From positions 248,001 through 312,000 of the forward strand of contig NZ_RCVN01000001.1 in the NCBI RefSeq assembly GCF_003697915.1: a stretch of 64,000 nucleotides of DNA, written 5' to 3'. The stretch comes from Staphylococcus pseudoxylosus (lineage in GTDB: Bacteria > Bacillota > Bacilli > Staphylococcales > Staphylococcaceae). Position 1 is the stretch's first letter, and each line of letters opens with the position of its first letter. The notes beneath the pieces were generated by a model. That model was not told the origin of the DNA, made no database searches, and saw only the letters and a list, made by a program, of their open reading frames with translations. Shown here in pieces: positions 57,039-64,000 of the stretch. Position numbers and translations under genes: made by a program.

Positions 57039-58703
57039 CTATCTTAATCTCAATCCTTTTAATAATTTCAATTCGTCTTGAAGGCTACTTTCATTAAGTT
57101 CATCTGCACGATATAAAGCATGTATTAAAGCTTGGAAACCATCCGTTTTACGACGTATAGCTTCTTTCTTTTCATACTCTTTGTTACCATCTTTACGAAT
57201 TTTCACTGAAACGTTATTTGTATACCAACGCATTAAAGGATTGTCACCAAATACAATATGATGTTGCGCAAACATATCTTCGACACGTGGAGCTAATAAT
57301 GATTGTATTGCTCGTGTATTCTTAATAACTTCATATTCAATACCAGCATCTTCAAATAAAGGTCTCAATAAATCCATTCGGAAATTATCTGCAATAACTT
57401 TTTTCAAGCCGTATGTTTTCTGTGCTTCTGTAAACCAATCAATAATATGTTGGGGGTTGATTGTCGGTTCATCTACTATAGTTAAAAGACCTTTTTGTTC
57501 CCATTCTCTAATTGGTGGTTTTAAATTATATTTATCTAAGAATTCTTTTCTAGCAAATGAATGTGTCTTCCACACATAATCATCGCCATCTTTGAACAAC
57601 AAACCAACTGCTGCGAAATCTTTTAAACTAGCATAGTCAAGTTCACCTATACATTCATTATTTTCTAATGGAGGTATTGGTCTGTTTGTGGCCATAACAT
57701 CATCCCATGGAGCTACAACTTGTTGTAAGTCTTCTTCAGGCATGTTCATACGTTTTGTCATAAACTCTGGTCTATTAGATGGATTATACTGTAATGATAA
57801 ATATTGTTGGTTTACTTCTCTGTATAATTGTCTACCATAATCACTTAATGGTTTTTCAAACATTGGATTTGCTTTTTCCCATAATTCTGGTTGGTCTACT
57901 TCCTTTTCTTCGTCAATTTTACAAATGAAAGGAAATAATCTATCTTCTGGATTAACACCATCAAGCACATTATCAGCTCTATCTTTCAAACGATCCAAAA
58001 AGCCTTCTCTAACATAACCATCTGTACCAATATAAAAAGTACGAGGATGCGGGACTTTACCTAAACCGCTTCGTTTCACGTTAACTACTGTGTCTTTTTC
58101 ATATCCGTGTATTTCATCAAAGAATATGCAACCTTCACGAGCACTATCTTTAGTTTTTTCATTAGATGTATCGAATAAAAATTGCGAACGTGTAGTAAGA
58201 CCTTGAACCATAACCTTACTTAAATAGAAAGGATTATTAGGATGGTCGCCATCCATATATAACTCATTCATTTCTATCATGTCATAAATTTCTTCGAATG
58301 ATATTTTGGCTTGCTTTTCACTATTCGCTACTACAGACATGTTATATTTCGGAATACCATGTAAAGGAGTCATAAAGAAAGCACCTAGTGTACTTATATA
58401 ACCATTTTTACCAGCACCACGTGCCATAGTAATAAAAAATTCAGAGAAATAAGGGTCTCCCGTTTCTTTTTCATACAAGAATACAAAGCAAGATATGAAT
58501 TTCTGAAAATCTTGCAGTGGGAAAAACCATTTTTCACTGAATTTGATATAATCTTCAATTTTTTGTTCATCAAAATACAAATCATCACGTTGTAAGATAT
58601 CATTTTCTAAGAAGCTCACTAACTTTTTTCTTTGCTTGTTGAAAGTAATCTTACCACTCTTATATTTTTCAATATATGTTGTCACGTATTGAGGGGTCTT
58701 CAT
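57039..58703 (-). CDS. terL: Terminase large subunit
   Basis: 554 residues. The ATPase has MARGAGKNGY (Walker A-like) and CIFFDEIHGYEKD (Walker B with the catalytic Glu). The nuclease domain has GELDYASLKDFAAV and IADNFRMDLL. It packages DNA and cuts at cos. It overlaps terS by four bases. Confidence 0.95.
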   Translation of the reverse strand: MKTPQYVTTYIEKYKSGKITFNKQRKKLVSFLENDILQRDDLYFDEQKIEDYIKFSEKWFFPLQDFQKFISCFVFLYEKETGDPYFSEFFITMARGAGKNGYISTLGAFFMTPLHGIPKYNMSVVANSEKQAKISFEEIYDMIEMNELYMDGDHPNNPFYLSKVMVQGLTTRSQFLFDTSNEKTKDSAREGCIFFDEIHGYEKDTVVNVKRSGLGKVPHPRTFYIGTDGYVREGFLDRLKDRADNVLDGVNPEDRLFPFICKIDEEKEVDQPELWEKANPMFEKPLSDYGRQLYREVNQQYLSLQYNPSNRPEFMTKRMNMPEEDLQQVVAPWDDVMATNRPIPPLENNECIGELDYASLKDFAAVGLLFKDGDDYVWKTHSFARKEFLDKYNLKPPIREWEQKGLLTIVDEPTINPQHIIDWFTEAQKTYGLKKVIADNFRMDLLRPLFEDAGIEYEVIKNTRAIQSLLAPRVEDMFAQHHIVFGDNPLMRWYTNNVSVKIRKDGNKEYEKKEAIRRKTDGFQALIHALYRADELNESSLQDELKLLKGLRLR

Positions 58704-59047
58704 GTTAATTCAACCCCTTTAGAAGCTTCCGCTTTGCGCTTTTCTTCTGCACGTTTCTCTAAATTAAATGATTTTTCAATCGCTAATAGTGAACCGTTAA
58801 TTTTATTTTTTTCTGCTAGACATGGATTAGGTTTAACAAATGTCTGATTACCATTTCCAACTTCGATAACTGGACCCCTTACATATATTTCATTATCTAA
58901 ATAGTAGAATATGTTAAGTAAGTTGCAATATCTATCTACTTTCTCTATTTCCAAATCATTTGTTTGGTCAATTTGTTGCATTAACCAGTTTCTAGTATTG
59001 GTTATCGCCTGCTCTTGTTCATTCGATAATTTTATATCATCTTCCAT
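58700..59047 (-). CDS. terS: Terminase small subunit, P27 family
   Basis: 115 residues from the ATG at 59,047, which has AGGAGGG upstream; the open frame to 59,116 has no site. The core NTRNWLMQQIDQTNDLEIEK and NQTFVKPNPCLAEKNKINGS is the P27 family pattern. It recognises the packaging site next to it. Confidence 0.88.
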   Translation of the reverse strand: MEDDIKLSNEQEQAITNTRNWLMQQIDQTNDLEIEKVDRYCNLLNIFYYLDNEIYVRGPVIEVGNGNQTFVKPNPCLAEKNKINGSLLAIEKSFNLEKRAEEKRKAEASKGVELT

Positions 59048-59089
59048 TCTAACCCTCCTATCGTATGTTATATAAATGCAAGTTTGCAC

Positions 59090-59160
59090 AGTTGCCCCAA
59101 GCGCCGGTTTCCACAAATCCTTTTACAAAGGGATTTATTTTAGGCGGGGGTACTAATCAA
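59090..59160 (-). other. Probable cos (packaging) region
   Basis: Between HNH and terS lies a GC-rich patch in AT-rich DNA, with CGCCGG at 59,101-59,106, an inverted repeat AATCC/GGATT and GGCGGGGG at about 59,139-59,146. Phages of this type with an HNH gene beside terS use cos packaging. The exact cut site cannot be read off. Confidence 0.45.
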
Positions 59161-59206
59161 AAATTAGCAAAGAATATCCATGCATAATAATTGTATAAAA
59201 ATGTAT

Positions 59207-59530
59207 TTACCATTTCTCATCTTTGAATTTCTTTTCTGATTTTTGAAATCGATTATGTTTTTTGTTGTGACAATTAACGCATAATGTTTGTAAATTATTC
59301 ATGTCATAAGCTAAGTCTGGTCGTTTCTCCAGCTCTATAATATGGTCAACTTCTAATCCTCTACGATTATTATGTAGTTTCAAATCAGTTGTTAACCTTC
59401 CGTACTTATTACAATCAACACATTCGTAATGGTCACGCCTTAATACTTCATGCCTAAATCGTCTCCATCGTCTTGATAGATAAAACCTTTTTCTATCTCT
59501 ATAGTATTCAAAGTTATTGTACTCTTGCAT
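59207..59530 (-). CDS. HNH endonuclease
   Basis: 107 residues. The HNH core is EVDHIIELE, DMNNLQTLC and CHNKKHN, with paired zinc cysteines C-x2-C (CVDC and CVNC). In staphylococcal cos phages this protein is needed with the terminase for cos cleavage. The start is the ATG at 59,530 with AAGGAGA. Confidence 0.92.
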   Translation of the reverse strand: MQEYNNFEYYRDRKRFYLSRRWRRFRHEVLRRDHYECVDCNKYGRLTTDLKLHNNRRGLEVDHIIELEKRPDLAYDMNNLQTLCVNCHNKKHNRFQKSEKKFKDEKW

Positions 59531-59547
59531 CACTATGTCTCCTTGTG

Positions 59548-59582
59548 CATAAAGAAAGACACACCCGCGTAATGGATGTGTC
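59548..59582 (-). terminator. Terminator after the late promoter region
   Basis: AGACACATCC pairs with GGGTGTGTCT and is followed by TTCTTT on the minus strand. It lies in the leader of the packaging genes, so readthrough or antitermination could control them. Confidence 0.65.
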
Positions 59583-59682
59583 TCGATATAATATAGTATT
59601 GTTTGAAGTACAAGGCTTAGATATTAATTCCTTATACTATCATAATAACACCTTGACACCCTCAAAAAGTCTCACAAAAGTA
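59583..59682 (-). promoter_or_regulatory. Likely RinA-dependent late promoter
   Basis: The 150-base gap between rinA and HNH has TGTGAGACTTTTTGAGGGTG and then TATGATAGTATAAG, which offers -10 choices but no good -35 box. This fits an activator-dependent promoter. RinA is known to act just upstream of the terminase genes in staphylococcal phages. Confidence 0.45.
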
Positions 59683-60096
59683 TCAATATATAATGCCTAA
59701 TTCATCTGCAAGGTTGTGTAGTATTCGCTTCTTAAGTCTAAAGAATGTAGCTCTACTAATTGGTAGCTTACATATGATGCCATCTACTGTGTATCGTCTA
59801 GGCTTATCAAAGTATAGTAAGTCCATAATGTCTCGCTCTATTGGTTGTGCATGCTCATACACTGTTGTGATAGCCTCAGATACTCTACGCATATGTGCTA
59901 ATCGCTTATCTGTCATTAGTCTTGTAGCCTGTCTCTCTGTTGTGCTAGTGATTGTATTACTCTGTCCACCACCAATATTGTTATCCGTTTCTTTCCATGG
60001 ATATTGTATCTCTTCTCTTAAACCTTCCATTTGTTTCTGAGTACTATTATATTGTTTAAGTTCTTCTTCTAAGTAATTGATAGTTGACTTGCGCAA
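59683..60096 (-). CDS. rinA: Late transcription activator RinA
   Basis: 137 residues. INYLEEELKQYNSTQKQMEGLREEI-type N-terminus with PWKETDNNIGG, then the C-terminal helix-turn-helix ISRATFFRLKKRILHNLADEL. This is the RinA/ArpU pattern. It turns on packaging and morphogenesis genes. The start is TTG with GGAGG seven bases upstream. Confidence 0.9.
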   Translation of the reverse strand: MRKSTINYLEEELKQYNSTQKQMEGLREEIQYPWKETDNNIGGGQSNTITSTTERQATRLMTDKRLAHMRRVSEAITTVYEHAQPIERDIMDLLYFDKPRRYTVDGIICKLPISRATFFRLKKRILHNLADELGIIY

Positions 60097-60110
60097 TTGA
60101 ATACCTCCAG

Positions 60111-60260
60111 TTACTTCTTATTAATGTATGCTTGTATATAATTCTTCAAGTGTGCATTCTCATATCTTAATTTAGATATAATATCTCCTTTGACACTACT
60201 TGTTATAATGAATGCTAATGATACAAAAGCTAGTACTATTGCAATTATTATCCAGAACAT
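60111..60260 (-). CDS. DUF1514-like small membrane protein
   Basis: 49 residues from the second ATG: one membrane segment (MFWIIIAIVLAFVSLAFII) followed by a polar tail (KLRYENAHLKNYIQAYI). An ATG six bases earlier is too near the GGAGG site. The gene overlaps the stop of the 86-residue gene region. Typical neighbour of rinA in staphylococcal phages. Confidence 0.75.
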   Translation of the reverse strand: MFWIIIAIVLAFVSLAFIITSSVKGDIISKLRYENAHLKNYIQAYINKK

Positions 60261-60262
60261 TA

Positions 60263-60523
60263 TCATAGACCTCCCACTCTATCTTTATGATCTACTATCT
60301 TAATATCGTAATCAGATGAATATTTATCAACTATCTCTTTCACACGTTCATCACTTGTTTTCTTACTTGGTACAACGAACATAATCCCTTTAGTTGTGTC
60401 GATTGCCATTCCAATACTATCTCTTTTCTTGATTCCGGATAATACATCTTTAAGAAAGATAAATAGTAATAAAACGCTAGTAGCTATTATTAATGTAGTT
60501 GAAAGTACTTGTGCTGCTTCCAT
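60263..60523 (-). CDS. Phage membrane protein of unknown function
   Basis: 86 residues. One N-terminal membrane segment (about 10-30) and a small cytoplasmic or external domain (SIGMAIDTTKGIMFVVPSKK). Strong GGAGG ribosome site. It stands between rinB and the DUF1514-like gene. No known domain is recognised. Confidence 0.7.
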   Translation of the reverse strand: MEAAQVLSTTLIIATSVLLLFIFLKDVLSGIKKRDSIGMAIDTTKGIMFVVPSKKTSDERVKEIVDKYSSDYDIKIVDHKDRVGGL

Positions 60524-60535
60524 TATTTATACCTC

Positions 60536-60685
60536 CTATAATCTTTTCGATAAGTCTATTTCATAATCCATTGGTGTTTTGTCTACCATATCGTTAGCCT
60601 GTTTCTTCACAATAACTTCATATGTGATTGCTTTACTTAATTCATATAGTGCTATGATTAATAATGTTTTAAATATACGTTTCAT
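60536..60685 (-). CDS. rinB: Transcriptional activator RinB
   Basis: 49 residues: MKRIFKTLLIIALYELSKAI followed by TYEV and a polar tail, which matches the short RinB pattern (hydrophobic start and YELGK/YELSK). RinB activates int in phi11 and, with RinA, late functions. It directly follows the zinc-ribbon gene (start 60,685, stop 60,686). Confidence 0.75.
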   Translation of the reverse strand: MKRIFKTLLIIALYELSKAITYEVIVKKQANDMVDKTPMDYEIDLSKRL

Positions 60686-60997
60686 TCACTCACTGTCCTT
60701 TTCTTTTAATTTAATAGAATATCCTTTTTCATCTCCGACTAAATCTTTTCCATATCTTGTGTTGCAGTTATTACAATTAAAAGCAAAATGAATAGGTTCG
60801 TTACTCAAATAGATATACTCATAATCTGTGTCCCAGCTACCACAGTTAGAACATTGCATCATGTTTTTAGCTTTCTCCAACGCCTCTTCCTTATTCTCTG
60901 CCTCAACCACAGTAAATGTTTCATTCTCTCGTGCTTTAGTTATGTGAACGAAAGGATGACCTGTTGAATCTGTTAGTGTACGTATTAGGTATTGAAT
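60686..60997 (-). CDS. DUF1381-like protein fused to a zinc ribbon, without an ATG start
   Basis: Up to 103 residues. From the ATT at 60,997 the frame reads QYLIRTLTDSTGHPFVHIT and EAENKEEALEKAK, as in DUF1381 proteins of staphylococcal phages. A C-terminal zinc ribbon follows (CSNC and CNNC). The nearest standard start is GTG 60,910, which would remove the N-terminal third and has no ribosome site. AAGGACGGTGAT lies before the ATT, so an unusual ATT start is possible. Confidence 0.65.
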   Translation of the reverse strand: MQYLIRTLTDSTGHPFVHITKARENETFTVVEAENKEEALEKAKNMMQCSNCGSWDTDYEYIYLSNEPIHFAFNCNNCNTRYGKDLVGDEKGYSIKLKEKDSE

Positions 60998-61103
60998 GAT
61001 ATCACCGTCCTTATAACAAATTTGTTATATTATTTAATTAATATTTACGAAAATACATTTATTTGATATTGTTCTTATTAATAACTAACAAGGAGACATT
61101 TAT

Positions 61104-61439
61104 ATGAGCAATCAATCAACACAATCAGAAAAAATACTAGCAGCATTATCATATTTTAGTGTGTTTTTTGCGCCAATCCTATTCCCTATTATTGTATGGA
61201 TATTAGCCAACAAACCTGTTTCTACTCACGCTAAAAAGTCTTTAGCTTATCACATCTTGCCTTATATCCTAATTTTTGTAGGTGCAGGTTTAATTGGTCT
61301 AAGCGAATCTAATTCTAACAACGCATTAGGAATTACTTTAATTGTTATTGCTGTAATTGCCTTTATAGGCGCAATTTATTACGTAATATATAATTTATAC
61401 TGTGGTATCAAAGTTTTATTGAAAGATAATTTATATTAA
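61104..61439 (+). CDS. DUF4870-like membrane protein, plus strand
   Basis: 111 residues with three membrane segments. FFAPILFPIIVWIL, HAKKSLAYHILPYIL and the C-terminal YCGIKVLLK match DUF4870/Tic20-like proteins. It points against the phage operon, has its own promoter-like TTTACG-17-TATTGT, an AGGAGA ribosome site and a terminator. This layout is typical of a cargo gene (moron) expressed in the lysogen. Confidence 0.8.
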   Translation: MSNQSTQSEKILAALSYFSVFFAPILFPIIVWILANKPVSTHAKKSLAYHILPYILIFVGAGLIGLSESNSNNALGITLIVIAVIAFIGAIYYVIYNLYCGIKVLLKDNLY

Positions 61440-61468
61440 ACAGTCCCTTTTCAGGGGCTTTTTTATTT
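61440..61468 (+). terminator. Terminator of the DUF4870-like gene
   Basis: AGTCCCT-TTTC-AGGGGCT with six T residues. Confidence 0.85.
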
Positions 61469-61505
61469 CCTCAACACTTCCTTAACACTCTGTACTATGT
61501 CTTTC

Positions 61506-61817
61506 TTACAAGTCTGATTCTTTGATGAACGTTCCATTGATTGTCTTTCCTTTTCTTCCTTTGATTTCGTCATACGCGTACTGTAAACACTCCTCTAATG
61601 TCATCCCATGTTGTTGTGCCAATATAATTAATGTAACGACTGTATCGCCTATACCATCTTTTAAGTCGTCTAGTTTGTTACGTGATAAAGCTGCACCAAC
61701 TTCGCCAGCTTCTTCATAGAATTTCAATGCTTGTCTATCTGGATTAGCTTTATCTAGGTTTTTATCTATACTCCATTGTTCTACTTGATTTACTAATTGA
61801 TCTAATGTGTTAGTCAT
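61506..61817 (-). CDS. MazG-like nucleotide pyrophosphohydrolase
   Basis: 103 residues from ATG 61,817 (AATGAGG upstream). KFYEEAGEVGAAL and DDLKDGIGDTVVTLIILA give the E-E-x2-E and D-x3-D metal sites of the MazG fold. It would hydrolyse (d)NTPs, perhaps in place of the dUTPase usually found in this phage region. It overlaps the nuclease gene by eight bases. Confidence 0.85.
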   Translation of the reverse strand: MTNTLDQLVNQVEQWSIDKNLDKANPDRQALKFYEEAGEVGAALSRNKLDDLKDGIGDTVVTLIILAQQHGMTLEECLQYAYDEIKGRKGKTINGTFIKESDL

Positions 61818-62166
61818 TTTGTTTGTCCTCATTCCATTTAGAGTTAGGTTTAATTAATCCACTTTCTTTTATCGCATCACTTAGTGAAACTTCATCTTCG
61901 CCGAAATAAACATTCGCTAAGTATCTTCCAAAATTATCATCTTTATATGTTTGTACTAGCACTTCATTGTTGTATACTTTATCTTTCACAAACTCAGTAG
62001 CTTCTTTGTAATTCTCTTGTCCTCGTTCTGGTGTATCGACATCTAATAAACGTAATCGTCTATCCGCAGAAATATCGAAACCGAAATCTAATATCACATC
62101 TATAGTGTCTCCATCTACAACGTTGTAGCAGTTTGCTTTGAATGTATATAATTGTTCTTTAATCAT
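61810..62166 (-). CDS. Staphylococcal-nuclease-like (SNase) protein
   Basis: 118 residues. The active-site residues are visible: Asp in VVDGDTIDV, Arg and Glu in RLRLLDVDTPE and Arg in GRYLANVY. There is no signal peptide, so it is intracellular, unlike the secreted host nuclease. The ATG at 62,166 has GGAGG upstream; the open frame extends further but not with a site. Confidence 0.88.
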   Translation of the reverse strand: MIKEQLYTFKANCYNVVDGDTIDVILDFGFDISADRRLRLLDVDTPERGQENYKEATEFVKDKVYNNEVLVQTYKDDNFGRYLANVYFGEDEVSLSDAIKESGLIKPNSKWNEDKQND

Positions 62167-62239
62167 TGTTGTTGTCCTCCAATTGTTCAAATTCATATAT
62201 AAATATATACTGATATATACTCTTATATATTTATCGAGA

Positions 62240-62374
62240 TCAATTACTAATCTCTACACTTGTAACTCTTTCGAATTCTTCATTACTAAGTGGTATTGAT
62301 TGTATGCTGCTATCTTTTGTTAACTGTAATTCAGTCAGTAGTTTGGTTACTGTTAGTTCAATCTCATCGGACAT
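62240..62374 (-). CDS. 44-residue phage protein
   Basis: A short acidic frame (MSDEIELTVTKLLTELQLTK) that starts at ATG 62,374, or three bases earlier at 62,377, inside the end of the disrupted gene next to it (TGATG overlap) with GGAG upstream. No domain is recognised. AT-rich repeats of TATATA occupy 62,195-62,235 downstream. Confidence 0.6.
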   Translation of the reverse strand: MSDEIELTVTKLLTELQLTKDSSIQSIPLSNEEFERVTSVEISN

Positions 62375-62673
62375 CATTTCTGCTCCAATCTATCAATGTA
62401 GTTAACCAAATCTATATAGCGACTTACACCAGGATTGTTTTCTGCTTTCAAACGTATGTGCATGGTTAGGGTTGTGTATAGGTTTTTCCAATACCTCACT
62501 TCTCCATCACAACTCATTAACTCGGCGTGTTGTATTTGGCCGTTTAAATTGAGGTTTGTCACTCTATTATTTAGATTTTCATTAGTAGCTTTTAGCTTCT
62601 CATTCTCCCGTTCCAACCTCTCATTCTATTGCTCTAACCTACGTATAACTTTTACTGCTTCTTCATAACTCAA
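62374..62673 (-). pseudogene. Early phage gene interrupted by a TAG stop codon
   Basis: The frame starts at TTG 62,673 with GGAGTG upstream and reads MSYEEAVKVIRRLEQ, then TAG (62,626-62,628), and goes on in frame as NERLERENEKLKATNENLNN to 62,374. A Gln codon (CAG) to TAG change explains it well. The part after the stop has no ribosome site, so the protein is probably lost or made by readthrough. It has a coiled coil and no known domain. Confidence 0.7.
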
Positions 62674-62698
62674 TCGCCATCACTCCTTTATTTCTAAT

Positions 62699-62727
62699 TT
62701 GACACCTTACTGCTGTTTTACTACACT
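62699..62727 (+). promoter_or_regulatory. Consensus-like plus-strand promoter
   Basis: TTGACA (62,699-62,704), 17-base spacer, TACACT (62,722-62,727), pointing against the phage early operon. Confidence 0.7.
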
Positions 62728-62765
62728 GTAAAAATCGATATTTTTAGAGAAAGGTGTGTTAACCA

Positions 62766-62864
62766 TTGGATAAGGAACCCAGTAATTTTGTTCTAGTTAT
62801 TATCACTTTAATTATGTTTTTACTATATCTATCCCCATTTTTATCAATGGCTTTCGATAAATAA
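62766..62864 (+). CDS. 32-residue membrane peptide, plus strand
   Basis: From TTG 62,766 the peptide has a polar start (MDKEPSN), one membrane segment (FVLVIITLIMFLLYLSPFL) and a short end. GAAAGGTG lies upstream with rather long spacing. The promoter above is near consensus. It could be a small membrane-acting peptide expressed in the lysogen; no family is recognised. Confidence 0.5.
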   Translation: MDKEPSNFVLVIITLIMFLLYLSPFLSMAFDK

Positions 62865-62875
62865 AAATTATTCAT

Positions 62876-63298
62876 CTACTCCACCAGCTTTCCGTCGCGC
62901 CAGATTAATACTAGCTCTCGGTCGTCATTTTCAATATAGAAATGAGTTGTATTAATATAATCAGGTGCCATTCTCAAACACTTGTTAATAGACATTGTAT
63001 GACTTGTATAACAAACACTACCCATGCCACCTATAAAACGTTCTATCAAATCTAACTCTGTATCTTCCGTAATTTCTTCCTCGACTTCGACTGTCGTTTT
63101 CCCATTTCTAAAACTCCCGTTAAGCAAATCACTTTTTGAAACCGGATTAAGTTCAAACTCTTGTTTGAATTTCATTGGTGCATCAATGATATTGTCATCA
63201 ATCAATTTATTTTCGAAACAACGAATACCATACTTATCAATCATGTGTTTCGCATATTCCTCTATTGTCATTTCTACTTTACGTTTAATCTTTACCAT
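62876..63298 (-). CDS. Phage early protein of unknown function
   Basis: 140 residues, charged. The N-terminus has MTIEEYAKHMIDKYGIRCFE and the C-terminus HTMSINKCLRMAPDYINTTHF, ending in ELVLIWRDGKLVE. Similar genes occur in early regions of staphylococcal phages, but no domain can be named. Strong TAGGAGG ribosome site. Confidence 0.7.
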   Translation of the reverse strand: MVKIKRKVEMTIEEYAKHMIDKYGIRCFENKLIDDNIIDAPMKFKQEFELNPVSKSDLLNGSFRNGKTTVEVEEEITEDTELDLIERFIGGMGSVCYTSHTMSINKCLRMAPDYINTTHFYIENDDRELVLIWRDGKLVE

Positions 63299-63367
63299 TT
63301 ATTCGTCCTCCTATAATAGATATTACTAATCTTTAAACTCTATAATATATTTATATCTATAACTGAA

Positions 63368-63943
63368 TTAATCCCAATTCTCATATGCACGTTCCAATGA
63401 TTTTTTGGCTTGCTCACTATCATGTTCAAATATGTGTTCTATCGCTTTACCTATATTGTATGCTGGTACTGCGTCAAATCCTTCAACTACTTGTTCTATA
63501 AATTGAGTCCTATCATTAGTATTTAGAGATATTATAGGTTCTCCAGGTCGTATCATGTCTGGTCTTTTATTTCCGTTTACTCCACAACTTCTCTTACGTT
63601 GTTGTACGTCGTTGGATTGAAGCATATTTCTTCTAAGCTCATCAATTCCTTTTTCCTTTGCTTCCTCTAAAAGTTTTTCATCAACAGTAAATCCATTTAA
63701 CTCTCGAGAATCACTCAAACTCTCCATCTTACTCTCTATATAGTTACTCCACAAATAAAAGTGGTTGTCGTCTGTGATTTCGTATAAGTTACCAAGTGAA
63801 TCAATGCCTGCTTCATTCTTATCATCTTCGTTAAATATAATTTCATCTACACGACCTACAACCGTCATACCATCGCTATACTCACTTTTGCCAATATCGT
63901 ACACGATTACATAATCATCTAAATTTAAATCCCTAATCTTCAT
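63368..63943 (-). CDS. Phage early protein, DUF3310-like C-terminus
   Basis: 191 residues. The N-terminal part is a small beta-rich domain (DYVIVYDIGKSEYSDGMTVV, GNLYEITDDNHFYLW). The C-terminal part (FIEQVVEGFDAVPAYNIGKA, IEHIFEHDSEQAKKSLERAY) resembles the end of DUF3310 phage proteins. The start codon follows the stop of the next gene (TAGATG). Confidence 0.6.
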   Translation of the reverse strand: MKIRDLNLDDYVIVYDIGKSEYSDGMTVVGRVDEIIFNEDDKNEAGIDSLGNLYEITDDNHFYLWSNYIESKMESLSDSRELNGFTVDEKLLEEAKEKGIDELRRNMLQSNDVQQRKRSCGVNGNKRPDMIRPGEPIISLNTNDRTQFIEQVVEGFDAVPAYNIGKAIEHIFEHDSEQAKKSLERAYENWD

Positions 63944-64000
63944 CTACTTAACCACCTTTGGAAATATATCGTTTTTCATTAAATCAGCTACATACTTCTT
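63944..64000 (-). CDS. C-terminal end of a phage early gene (cut by the window edge)
   Basis: The last 18 codons (KKYVADLMKNDIFPKVVK) and a TAG stop are visible. Coupling to the next gene is shown by TAGATG. Nothing more can be said. Confidence 0.6.
   Translation of the reverse strand, partial: KKYVADLMKNDIFPKVVK

Overview
The window is a low-GC Firmicute chromosome, and its gene content and order point to Staphylococcus. Rot, SagB, SigS with a ComK-family protein next to it, PepV/Dat, MurJ and the RinA/RinB phage activators are all staphylococcal signatures. Several proteins differ from the S. aureus versions I remember, so a coagulase-negative species is my best guess; the species cannot be fixed from this sequence alone. 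No tRNA, rRNA, CRISPR array, insertion sequence or integrase gene is visible.

Positions 1 to about 33,000 are host chromosome. The order is: an M42 peptidase (cut by the window edge), a PepSY-like protein, a lactonase, trmB, a kinase-like phosphotransferase, dat-pepV, YtxH-like protein, a pseudouridine synthase with murJ, an HI0933-type flavoprotein, a rhodanese, leuS behind a T-box, an MFS transporter, the ytqA-mnmM tRNA-modification pair, rot, ldh with two Rex operators, a serine-less alpha/beta hydrolase, proline dehydrogenase with a cre site on its promoter, and ribDE-BA-H behind an FMN riboswitch. After these come a flavoprotein, an orphan OpuC-type binding lipoprotein, sagB, sigS-comK, a membrane protein, a pentapeptide-repeat protein and a Fur-box-preceded FhuD-like siderophore lipoprotein.

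Positions of about 33,000 to 64,000 are part of a siphovirus-type prophage, nearly all on the minus strand. Read right to left it runs: early and accessory genes (SNase-like nuclease, MazG-like), the RinB and RinA activators, HNH endonuclease with a probable cos region, terS, terL, portal, ClpP-type protease, HK97 capsid, head-tail connectors, major tail protein, the tail chaperone pair joined by a -1 frameshift, a 2038-residue tape measure protein carrying two wall hydrolases, Dit, Tal-like, baseplate and receptor-binding genes, XkdX, holin and endolysin. Two plus-strand genes (a DUF4870-like membrane protein and a 32-residue membrane peptide) interrupt the early region with their own promoters. 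The integrase and lysogeny module must lie beyond position 64,000.

The most unusual part is the prophage tail end, 33.0 to 35.7 kb. It holds a methyltransferase cargo gene, a run of about four 55-75 nt transcription units with 16-17 bp spaced promoters and intrinsic terminators (candidate small RNAs), a LexA-box promoter driving a 63-residue protein and a YolD-like protein, and a three-gene micro-operon. The micro-operon promoter contains a perfect palindrome and its last gene is a Cro-like regulator.
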